DNA of 64,000 nt from Kocuria dechangensis (lineage in GTDB: Bacteria > Actinomycetota > Actinomycetes > Actinomycetales > Micrococcaceae). The stretch spans positions 62,001 through 126,000 of the forward strand of contig NZ_BMEQ01000002.1 of the NCBI RefSeq assembly GCF_014636775.1, read 5' to 3'. A model generated the notes under the pieces. The model was not told the DNA's origin and did not search any database. It was given only the letters and a program-made list of their open reading frames with translations. Positions 58,151-64,000 of the stretch are shown piece after piece (within the stretch, counting starts at the first letter, position 1; each line of letters opens with the position of its first letter). Both the position numbers and the translations under genes were made by a program.

Positions 58151-58204
58151 GGACGACGAACGGCCCCGGTGTTTCACGTGAAACACCGGGGCCGTTCGTC
58201 GTCC
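58151..58204. terminator. 54-bp perfect palindrome: terminator hairpin with parS at its centre
   Basis: Bases 58151-58177 and 58178-58204 are exact reverse complements with no loop-forming gap beyond the CACGTG centre. It lies between the convergent ends of cwlM (58123) and parB (58217), so it should terminate both. The central 16 bases are a full-consensus parS (58170-58185). RNA made through it would fold as a 25-bp or longer hairpin. Confidence 0.85.
58170..58185. other. parS site 1, full consensus
   Basis: TGTTTCACGTGAAACA, 16 of 16 to the bacterial consensus, intergenic between cwlM and parB and at the centre of the 54-bp palindrome. Confidence 0.95.
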
Positions 58205-58216
58205 TGGCAATGAGCC

Positions 58217-59908
58217 TCAGCTGCGATCGACGTTCGGGTCCAGCACCTCGATGATCCGGTTGAGGTCCTCCACCGACGCGAACTCGATGGTCATGCGGCC
58301 CTTGCGGGAGCCGAGGGCAATCTTCACGGCGGTGTCCAGCCGGTCGGAGAAGGCCTCGGCGATGTAGTCGAGCCGCTCCTGGTGGCGCCCTGCCGGGGCC
58401 GGTGTGCGCTTGCGGGACGGCCCCGATCCGTCGGCCATGGCGACCGCTTCTTCCGTCGCTCGGACGGACAGCCCTTCCGCGACGATGCGCTGGGCAAGCC
58501 GTTCCATGGCCGCGGGGTCGGCCAGCGAGAGCAGCGCACGGGCGTGCCCCGACGAAAGCACCCCCGCCGCCACGCGCCGCTGGACGAGCGGCGGGAGCTT
58601 CAGGAGGCGGATGGTGTTGCTGATCTGCGGTCGCGAGCGGCCGATCCGCCGCGAGAGCTCCTCCTGCGTGGCGCCGAACTCCTCCAGCAGCTGCTGGTAG
58701 GCGGCGGCCTCCTCGAGGGGGTTCAGCTGGCTGCGGTGCAGGTTCTCGAGCAGGGCGTCGCGCAGCAGGTCGTCGTCGGACGTCTCGCGGACGATGGCGG
58801 GAATGGTCTCCAGGCCGGCGCGCTGGGTGGCCCGCCAGCGCCGCTCACCCATGACCAGCTCGTAGGACTCCTCGCCGTTCTCCCGGCTCGGCCGGACCAC
58901 GATCGGCTGCAGCACCCCGAGCTCTCGCACGGAGTACGCCAGCTCCGCCAGCTCCTCCTCGTCGAACACCTGGCGGGGCTGCCTCCGGTTCGGGTGGATC
59001 GAGGCCGTGGGGATTTCGGCGAACGTGGCGCCGGGCACCGAGGCGAGCTCGGGCTCGCCGCCCGTTTCACGTGAATCATCCGAGCGGGTCGGGGTTTCAC
59101 GTGAAACGTCGGACGGGGTGCCCGTTTCACGTGAAACGTCGGACGGTGAGCCGGCCGTCGCATGCTTGGCGTTGGCGCCCGGGGGCGCTACCGATGCGGT
59201 GCCAGACGGCTCCACCGGCAGACCTTCGTCCTCCGCGCCTGTCACGGATGCCGAGTTCGCCTTAGCAGCGGCGGCCGCGGTGCCCTCCGAGGACGTTTCA
59301 CGTGAAACGTCGGTCGCTCCCGGTGTCTCGGAAGCCGCGTCGGTCGTGGGTCCGAGCGGCGCATCCCCGCCCGGACCGTGCGCAGCGGCGGGGTCGGCAT
59401 CGGCGGGCGCCGCCGACGGGAGGAAGAACATGTCCGAGGGCCGGCTCACCAGCGTGGTGTTCCGCAGCGCCTCGCCCATGTCCATCCGCGCCTTCATGAC
59501 CTTCTGCCGGGCCGCAGGGCTGATCGGGCGCGACGCCGCCGGGGAGGTGCGACGGCCGGCCTTGGAGTCCTTGCCGCCCTCGCCGTCACCGGCCTGAGCG
59601 GCGGTGGGTGTGGCCTCCGACAATGTTTCACGTGAAACGGACGCGGACCCCTTGTTCGGCGCGGGACGCTCGGCGGTCCGGCGCTCCGGGCCTGTGCGAC
59701 CGGCCTCGGTCTTCCCCACGCCAGAGGGCGAGGTCTTCTCCTTCTCGACTGTGGGACCCTCGGTCCTCTTCGGGACGGGAGAAGCGGTGGGGGAGACGGC
59801 GGGGTCCGCCGGGGGAGCCTCCGCCGCGTCGGGCTCCGGAGTGGCGGGGGGTGCGCTGGGAATGAGCGCCCCCAGTCCGCGGCCGAGACCTCGTCGTCGT
59901 TCGCTCAC
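58217..59908 (-). CDS. parB: Chromosome partitioning protein ParB with enlarged N-terminal region
   Basis: The CTPase/DNA clamp that loads at parS near oriC. 563 residues, against about 330-400 in many relatives. Seen: '[14 protein letters not shown]' at the N-terminus (the ParA-contact segment), then about 275 residues of Ala/Pro/Ser-rich sequence with V-S-R-E-T at 91-95, 201-205, 258-262 and 268-272 and D-S-R-E-T at 278-282. The core follows: '[20 protein letters not shown]', '[15 protein letters not shown]', '[20 protein letters not shown]', the HTH '[19 protein letters not shown]', and the C-terminal dimerisation domain '[17 protein letters not shown]'. Each VSRET is the translation of a parS site. 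Start GTG 59908 with AAAGGAA. Confidence 0.95.
   Translation of the reverse strand: MSERRRGLGRGLGALIPSAPPATPEPDAAEAPPADPAVSPTASPVPKRTEGPTVEKEKTSPSGVGKTEAGRTGPERRTAERPAPNKGSASVSRETLSEATPTAAQAGDGEGGKDSKAGRRTSPAASRPISPAARQKVMKARMDMGEALRNTTLVSRPSDMFFLPSAAPADADPAAAHGPGGDAPLGPTTDAASETPGATDVSRETSSEGTAAAAAKANSASVTGAEDEGLPVEPSGTASVAPPGANAKHATAGSPSDVSRETGTPSDVSRETPTRSDDSRETGGEPELASVPGATFAEIPTASIHPNRRQPRQVFDEEELAELAYSVRELGVLQPIVVRPSRENGEESYELVMGERRWRATQRAGLETIPAIVRETSDDDLLRDALLENLHRSQLNPLEEAAAYQQLLEEFGATQEELSRRIGRSRPQISNTIRLLKLPPLVQRRVAAGVLSSGHARALLSLADPAAMERLAQRIVAEGLSVRATEEAVAMADGSGPSRKRTPAPAGRHQERLDYIAEAFSDRLDTAVKIALGSRKGRMTIEFASVEDLNRIIEVLDPNVDRS
59063..59078. other. parS-like site 2, degenerate, inside parB
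   Basis: CGTTTCACGTGAATCA, two differences from consensus. Encodes DSRET (residues 278-282). Exactly 30 bases from site 3. Confidence 0.6.
59093..59108. other. parS site 3, inside parB
   Basis: Core GTTTCACGTGAAAC at 59094-59107, flanks differ from consensus. Encodes VSRET (268-272). 30 bases from sites 2 and 4. Confidence 0.88.
59123..59138. other. parS site 4, inside parB
   Basis: Core GTTTCACGTGAAAC at 59124-59137. Encodes VSRET (258-262). Last member of the 30-bp tandem series 59064-59137. Confidence 0.88.
59294..59309. other. parS site 5, inside parB
   Basis: Core GTTTCACGTGAAAC at 59295-59308. Encodes VSRET (201-205). In frame with the others, 171 bases from site 4. Confidence 0.88.
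59624..59639. other. parS site 6, inside parB
   Basis: TGTTTCACGTGAAACG, one difference from the 16-base consensus. Encodes VSRET (91-95) near the ParB N-terminus. Confidence 0.9.
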
Positions 59909-59970
59909 GATGTTCCTTTCGTCCGGAGGCAACGCGGACAATTCTAACGGAGCACACCGGGGCCGGCGGA

Positions 59971-59986
59971 CGTTTCACGTGGAACA
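59971..59986. other. parS-like site 7, between parA and parB
   Basis: CGTTTCACGTGGAACA, two differences from consensus, 63 bases upstream of the parB start. In the parB promoter region, so ParB binding here could autoregulate. Confidence 0.65.
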
Positions 59987-60033
59987 TGCAGTGCCCAGGA
60001 CAGCGCTGACCCGTGTGCGCGAATGCGGGCACA

Positions 60034-60073
60034 ACGACCGACGCCCGCCTCCGAGGGGGCGGGCGACGGTCGT
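60034..60073. terminator. Hairpin between parA and parB
   Basis: ACGACCGACGCCCGCC (60034-60049) pairs with the bases at 60058-60073, 15 of 16 matched, 8-base loop. It starts 13 bases past the parA stop. It suggests parB has its own promoter instead of being only a read-through from parA. Confidence 0.7.
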
Positions 60074-60086
60074 GGGGAAGGGTGCG

Positions 60087-60983
60087 TCAGCGGTTGCCGC
60101 GCAGGGCGATCTCGGCCGCGGCCTCGAGGTACGAGAGCGCCCCGGTGGAGCTCGGGTCGTAGCTGATGACGCTCTGCTGGTAGCTCGGCGCCTCGGAGAT
60201 CCGCACGGACCGGGGGATCATCGTCTCGAGCACCTCGGCGGGGAAGTGGGTGCGGACCTCCTCCGCCACCTGGGAGGCGAGATTGGTGCGGCCGTCGTAC
60301 ATGGTGAGCAGGATGGTCGAGACCTTCAACTCGGGGTTCAGGTGCTTCTGGATCATCTCGATGTTCTTCAGCAGCTGGCTGAGTCCCTCGAGGGCGTAGT
60401 ACTCGCACTGGATGGGGATCAGCACCTCGGTGGCCGCCACGAAGGCGTTGAGGGTCAGCAGGCCAAGGCTGGGCGGGCAGTCGATGAAGACGTAGTCGAG
60501 CCGTTCCAGTCCCTCGGCCTCGCGCTGCTTCGCATAGGCCTCGAGCGCCCGGCGCAGCCGGTGCTCGCGGGCCACCATGGAGACCAGCTCGATCTCCGCG
60601 CCGGCGAGGTCGATGGTGGCCGGGACGACCCAGAGGTTGTCCGCCTCGGCCGACTTCTTCACGACGTCCGCGATGGGCATCTCATCGATCAGCACGTCGT
60701 AGGTACTGTCCACCTCCGAGCTGTGCTCGATGCCCAGAGCGGTGGAGGCGTTGCCCTGGGGGTCGTTGTCGATGACCAGGACGTTCTGCCCCTGGCGCGC
60801 CAAAGCCACGGCGAGGTTCACCGACGTGCTGGTCTTGCCCACGCCGCCCTTCTGATTGCTGATCGTGAAGACCCGCGTCGCGGCGGGCCTCTCCAGCTGG
60901 ACCTTCTTCAGCCGGGCACGGCGTCTGGTCTCTTCCACGAGCTTCCTCCCCAGCGGCGTGTCCTCCGCCGTCGTTGTCGTCAT
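60087..60983 (-). CDS. parA: Chromosome partitioning ATPase ParA
   Basis: A 298-residue deviant-Walker ATPase that moves ParB-parS complexes. Seen: KGGVGKT at residues 45-51 in 'FTISNQKGGVGKTSTSVNLA', 'VLVIDNDPQGNASTAL', 'YVFIDCPPSLGLLTLNA' and 'IPIQCEYYALEGLSQL'. Start taken as ATG 60983. An in-frame ATG at 61121 would add 46 residues, including another V-S-R-E-T encoded by parS site 8. I cannot decide between them without homologue alignment. Confidence 0.95.
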   Translation of the reverse strand: MTTTTAEDTPLGRKLVEETRRRARLKKVQLERPAATRVFTISNQKGGVGKTSTSVNLAVALARQGQNVLVIDNDPQGNASTALGIEHSSEVDSTYDVLIDEMPIADVVKKSAEADNLWVVPATIDLAGAEIELVSMVAREHRLRRALEAYAKQREAEGLERLDYVFIDCPPSLGLLTLNAFVAATEVLIPIQCEYYALEGLSQLLKNIEMIQKHLNPELKVSTILLTMYDGRTNLASQVAEEVRTHFPAEVLETMIPRSVRISEAPSYQQSVISYDPSSTGALSYLEAAAEIALRGNR

Positions 60984-61312
60984 CTTGGACAAGACTCCGT
61001 CCGTTTCACGTGAAACACGAGTTCCCCGATCAGGAACAACCCTTATCGTTTGCTCAATGGGATCCGGGGGAAACTCCGCGCCCAGGTCCCTGCGGTCATC
61101 CGCGCCGTGGTCGTTCGGCATCCGACTGCGCACCTTCCCGGTTCGTCTCGAACTCGTTCCGTCGGGGCACGCCTCCCCGGGGAGGGGTGCCAGGGCTCGT
61201 GCCGCGGCTCCGCCGGCCGGTCGACCGACCGGTCGGGGCACGGGGTCCGCGGCACACTCCTCCCAGCCTACCGCCGCGACGGGCAGCCGCCGGGGCGGGG
61301 GAGGGGAGCCGC
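60984..61312. promoter_or_regulatory. 329-base region between rsmG and parA, contains parS site 8
   Basis: May be the parA promoter region, or partly an N-terminal extension of parA (in frame from ATG 61121). A less GC-rich patch around 61030-61060 is the best place for a promoter. A GC-rich stretch at 61190-61312 follows the rsmG stop. Confidence 0.4.
61002..61017. other. parS site 8, at the start of parA
   Basis: CGTTTCACGTGAAACA, one difference from consensus, 19 bases upstream of ATG 60983. Would read VSRET if parA starts at 61121. Confidence 0.9.
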
Positions 61313-61984
61313 TCAGAGCTGGACGCGCACCACGGTGGTGGGCTCCTCGAGCAGACCGGCGCCCGCCGAGACGATGTCGGTCGACCGGACCCCGTAGCGG
61401 TCGAGCTTCCGGCGGGCCATCTCGATCTCCTCCGCCGCCGAGCGGCCCTTGAGCGCGAGCAGCTCACCGGTGCCGCGCAGGAGAGGGAGGGTGATGTCGA
61501 CGAGACCCACGAGCGCGGAGACCGCCCGGGCGGTGACGACGTCCACGTCCCCGACGTCGTCCTTCGCCTGCTCCGCCCGGGACCGCAGCACCCGGACGTT
61601 GGTCAGCCCGAGGTCGGCCACGACCTCCTCCAGCCACTGCACGCGGCGCTCGAGGGGCTCGATGAGGGTGATCTGCAGATCCGGGCGGGCCAGGGCCAGG
61701 CACAGGCCGGGCAGCCCGGCGCCGGAGCCGACATCGGCCACGCGCGCGCCCTCGGCGATGAGCTCCTCGACGACCGCGCAGTTGAGCACGTGCCGGCTCC
61801 ACAGGCGGGGCACCTCGCGCGGACCGATGAGGCCGCGCACGATGCCCGACGACGCCAGGTGCGCCACGTAGCGCTCGGCGAGGTCCATCCGCTCGCCGAA
61901 CAGCTGCTCGGCCGCGGCGCGCTCCCGCGCCTCGGGCACCGGCGGCTCCTGGGGAGCGGGGGCGGCGCGCTCTTCGGCGGCCAT
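61313..61984 (-). CDS. rsmG: 16S rRNA (guanine527-N7) methyltransferase RsmG
   Basis: A 223-residue SAM-dependent methyltransferase of 16S rRNA (GidB). Seen: 'LWSRHVLNCAVVEELI', motif I 'VADVGSGAGLPGLCLALA', 'ITLIEPLERRVQWLEEV' and 'VVTARAVSAL' (R-A-V motif). Start ATG 61984 overlaps the jag stop by one base. Loss in other bacteria gives low-level streptomycin resistance. The sequence looks intact. Confidence 0.95.
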   Translation of the reverse strand: MAAEERAAPAPQEPPVPEARERAAAEQLFGERMDLAERYVAHLASSGIVRGLIGPREVPRLWSRHVLNCAVVEELIAEGARVADVGSGAGLPGLCLALARPDLQITLIEPLERRVQWLEEVVADLGLTNVRVLRSRAEQAKDDVGDVDVVTARAVSALVGLVDITLPLLRGTGELLALKGRSAAEEIEMARRKLDRYGVRSTDIVSAGAGLLEEPTTVVRVQL

Positions 61985-62613
61985 CAGCCCTCCGAGACGG
62001 ACACGACGATGTGCCGCTCCGCCCCCTCGCCCTCGGACTCGCTGAACAGCCCGTGCTCGGCGACGACGTCGTGCACGATCTTGCGCTCGTAGGCCGACAG
62101 CGGCTCGAGGTGCACCCGCGCCCCGTTCTCCTGGGCCTCCCGCACGGCTGCGAGGGCCATCTCCTGCAGGGCGGCCGCCCGTCGTGCGCGGTAGCCGCCG
62201 ATGTCGAGCACCAGGCGGGAACGGCGGTCGGTCGCGGCCAGCACGGAGAGGCGCACGAGCTCCTGCAGGGCCTCGAGCACCTCCCCGTCCTCGCCGACGA
62301 GGGCGGCGAGGCTCTCGCCGTCCTCGCCCTCCGCGACCACGGACAGGTAGGTGCGGCCGTCGCGGACCTCGATGTCGATGTCGCCGTCGAGGTCCGCCGT
62401 GTCCAGCAGCTCCTCGAGGTAGTCCGCCGCGACCTCGCCCTCCTCCTCCAGGGGGTCGAGGGAGGGGCCGTCCGCCGCTGCCGGAGCGGCGTCGCCGCCG
62501 GCTGCGGGCGCCTGCGCACCGGCGTCGTCGGTCGTGTCCTGCTCCGCCGCGCCCTGGGGCTCGGCAGGCTGCGGCTGGTCGGTGTCCTGCATGGTCTGCC
62601 GGATCTCGGTCAT
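61984..62613 (-). CDS. Jag/KhpB-like RNA-binding protein (KH and R3H domains)
   Basis: A 209-residue protein with an acidic disordered N-terminus (about 60 residues), a KH-like domain ('YLEELLDTADLDGDIDIEV', 'LIGRR'-equivalent 'LVGEDGEVLEALQEL') and an R3H domain ('RSRLVLDIGGYRARRAAALQEMALAAV' region; key part LEPLSAYERKIVHDVV). Binds RNA and influences cell envelope and division in Gram-positives. Start ATG 62613 with AGGAG. Conserved place between yidC and rsmG. Confidence 0.92.
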   Translation of the reverse strand: MTEIRQTMQDTDQPQPAEPQGAAEQDTTDDAGAQAPAAGGDAAPAAADGPSLDPLEEEGEVAADYLEELLDTADLDGDIDIEVRDGRTYLSVVAEGEDGESLAALVGEDGEVLEALQELVRLSVLAATDRRSRLVLDIGGYRARRAAALQEMALAAVREAQENGARVHLEPLSAYERKIVHDVVAEHGLFSESEGEGAERHIVVSVSEG

Positions 62614-62701
62614 CTCGTCTCCTGGGGGCCGTGGGAGCACGGGTCCGGCCGTCGCCGGGCCCGTGCTCGGGAGGTGGTCGGGCAGGGGAGTCCGGGGGTG
62701 G

Positions 62702-63688
62702 TCACCCGGCCTGTTTCTTCCTGGCCTGCTGCTTCTGGCGCTTCTTGCCCACGGGCTGCTGCCGCTGCCCGGCGGCCGCACGGGCGCGCTGCTCCTCGAC
62801 CTCGGCCTCGTGCTCCTCCTTGGACTTGCCGACCGGGGGCAGGCCCTTGGCGGCGCGGCGCTCGTTGAGCTCGCGCTCGGCCTCGGAACCGGGGGTGGGG
62901 TTGTTGCGGATGACCCACCACTGCTGGCCCATGGACCACACGTTGGAGACGGTCCAGTAGATGAGGACGCCGATGGGGAAGTTGATGCCGCCGATGGCGA
63001 AGACCAGCGGGAACAGGTAGAGCATCATCTGCTGCTGGCGGTACATGGGGGAGGCCTTGGCGGTCTCGCTCATGTTCTTGGCCGTCAGCTGCTTCTGGGT
63101 GAAGAACTGCGAGGCGGACATCGCGACGATCATCACGACCGCCAGGACGATCGTGGCCACGTGGTTGCCGCTGCCCGGGTTCAGCAGGGTGGAGAACAGG
63201 GGCGCGCCGAAGAAGGTCGCCTCGTTGAAGGACTCCACGGTGGCGGCGTCCAGCACGTGGACGCCCTCTCCGGCGGCCGCCGACTTGGGCACGCCGTTGA
63301 GCACCTGGAACAGGCCGAAGAAGATCGGCATCTGCACGATGATCGGCAGGCAGGCGGAGAACGGGTTGGACCCGTGCCGCTTGTACAGCTCCATCTGCTC
63401 CTGCGCCATGGCCTGGCGGGAGAGCTGGTCCTTCTTGCCCTTGTACTTGGCCTGCAGCTTCGCCATCTCGGGCTGCAGCTCCTGCATGCCGCGCATGGAC
63501 TTGATCTGCTTGAGGAACAGCGGGATGGTCAGCGTGCGCATGACCAGGGTCAGGCCCACAATGGAGAGCACCCAGGTGATGCCCGCCGCGGGGTCCATGC
63601 CGATCGTGGTGAGCAGCTGGTGGAACAGCCACAGCACGGCGGAGACGACCCACCTGAAGGGGAAGAGGATCATTTCGAACAGGTTCAT
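62702..63688 (-). CDS. yidC: Membrane protein insertase YidC
   Basis: A 328-residue Oxa1-family insertase. Seen: five hydrophobic spans, the conserved positively charged groove region 'RTLTIPLFLKQIKSMRGMQEL', the coiled hairpin 'LQAKYKGKKDQLSRQAMAQEQMELYK' (key part YKGKKDQLSRQAM), 'NPFSACLPIIVQMPIFFGLF', 'GGINFPIGVLIYWTVSNVWSMGQQ' (short: PIGVLIYWTVSN) and a basic C-terminal tail that binds ribosomes. Start ATG 63688, overlapping the yidD stop. Confidence 0.96.
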   Translation of the reverse strand: MNLFEMILFPFRWVVSAVLWLFHQLLTTIGMDPAAGITWVLSIVGLTLVMRTLTIPLFLKQIKSMRGMQELQPEMAKLQAKYKGKKDQLSRQAMAQEQMELYKRHGSNPFSACLPIIVQMPIFFGLFQVLNGVPKSAAAGEGVHVLDAATVESFNEATFFGAPLFSTLLNPGSGNHVATIVLAVVMIVAMSASQFFTQKQLTAKNMSETAKASPMYRQQQMMLYLFPLVFAIGGINFPIGVLIYWTVSNVWSMGQQWWVIRNNPTPGSEAERELNERRAAKGLPPVGKSKEEHEAEVEEQRARAAAGQRQQPVGKKRQKQQARKKQAG

Positions 63689-64000
63689 GGGGAAGGCTCT
63701 CCTTGGGCCGCGGGACCGGTGTCCCGGGCGTGGTCGTGCTGGTGGCGCTCGGCCAGGGCGGGGTGGTTCAGCAGGACGATCTTCGGCAGGGACGCGAAGT
63801 CCGGGAAGGTCCGTCCGCCGTCCGGGACCCTGTCGATCCCCCCGGCCGCCCAGGGATGGCAGCTCAGGAGCCGCCGGACGCTGAGGCCGAGGCCGCGCAC
63901 GGCGCCGTGCACCGTCACGGCCTCCAGGGCGTAGGCGGAGCAGGAGGGGAAGTACCGGCACACGTCCCCGTAGAGGGGAGAGACGATCCGGCGGTAGAAC
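63685..64000 (-). CDS. yidD: Membrane protein insertion efficiency factor YidD, cut by window edge
   Basis: Small membrane-associated factor that aids YidC-dependent insertion. The frame is open to the right edge: '(FYRRIVSPLYGD)VCRYFPSCSAYALEAVTVHGAV', where the bracketed part is upstream of the in-window GTG and CRYFPSCSAYA is the family core. 'RLLSCHPWAAGGIDRVP' is the second conserved block. A Pro-rich tail of about 30 residues follows. The true start lies past base 64000, near rnpA. ATGA overlap with yidC. Confidence 0.93.
   Translation of the reverse strand, partial: FYRRIVSPLYGDVCRYFPSCSAYALEAVTVHGAVRGLGLSVRRLLSCHPWAAGGIDRVPDGGRTFPDFASLPKIVLLNHPALAERHQHDHARDTGPAAQGEPSP

Noticed and set aside
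59063-59138. Regularly spaced repeats in parB resembling a tiny CRISPR array
   Set aside because: The repeat is the 14-16 base parS palindrome on a 30-bp period inside a coding sequence. Spacers are not unique foreign-like sequence and no cas genes are present.
62011-63934. Long plus-strand frames opposite jag and yidC
   Set aside because: Antisense shadows. The minus strand carries complete, conserved proteins in the expected gene order.

Overview
The window is about 64 kb of high-GC DNA from an actinobacterium, most likely a Micrococcaceae member and plausibly Kocuria (inference from gene order, codon bias and start-codon habits; no rRNA is present to confirm it). Its right end is the well-known oriC-proximal block murJ, trxB, trxA, cwlM, parB, parA, rsmG, jag, yidC, yidD. 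This order is conserved in Mycobacterium and most Actinobacteria, so rnpA, rpmH and dnaA should lie just past base 64000. The left half is accessory metabolism.

Layout. 1-9.9 kb: end of a tctA permease, a frameshifted ZIP metal transporter, a GH15 glycosidase, an AI-2E family exporter, a GNAT enzyme, an AraC-type regulator and a Tat-exported EEP-family hydrolase. 10.2-13.0 kb: gene remains (glxB/glxC-type N-methylglutamate synthase pieces and an M20 amidohydrolase relic) around an intact sarcosine-oxidase-like flavoenzyme. 13.0-22.0 kb: a catabolic cluster divergent about a GntR regulator. One arm encodes a SnoaL-flavin reductase fusion, a BCCT importer and a stand-alone riboflavin kinase. 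The other encodes two AA_synth-family proteins, an alpha/beta hydrolase, an aldehyde dehydrogenase, a 4-OT-like tautomerase and a luciferase-like monooxygenase. 22.2-30.2 kb: sparse, mostly unknown small genes, including a paralogous pair with conserved leaders. 30.4-39.4 kb: dnaB with a class 3-type mini-intein, then rplI, rpsR, ssb and rpsF, with an amidase, an orphan binding protein, a patatin and others inserted between. 39.6-51.2 kb: a ferric-iron-type ABC importer, an ABC-2 exporter, two GT87-like membrane glycosyltransferases and cca. 51.3-64 kb: the oriC-proximal block.

Two things stand out. First, the 13-22 kb cluster has the parts of a complete two-component flavin monooxygenase pathway: import of a zwitterion, supply of FMN, reduction of FMN, oxygenation, hydrolysis and oxidation. 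Its logic resembles trigonelline-type pyridinium betaine degradation, which releases methylamine. The decayed methylamine/N-methylglutamate genes next door fit that idea. The substrate is an inference. Second, the partition locus is unusual: parB itself carries five parS or parS-like sites inside its coding sequence, read as V/D-S-R-E-T repeats, with three on an exact 30-bp period. A perfect 54-bp palindrome between cwlM and parB has a consensus parS at its centre and sits where a bidirectional terminator would be expected. No rRNA, tRNA, CRISPR array, transposase or integrase was seen.
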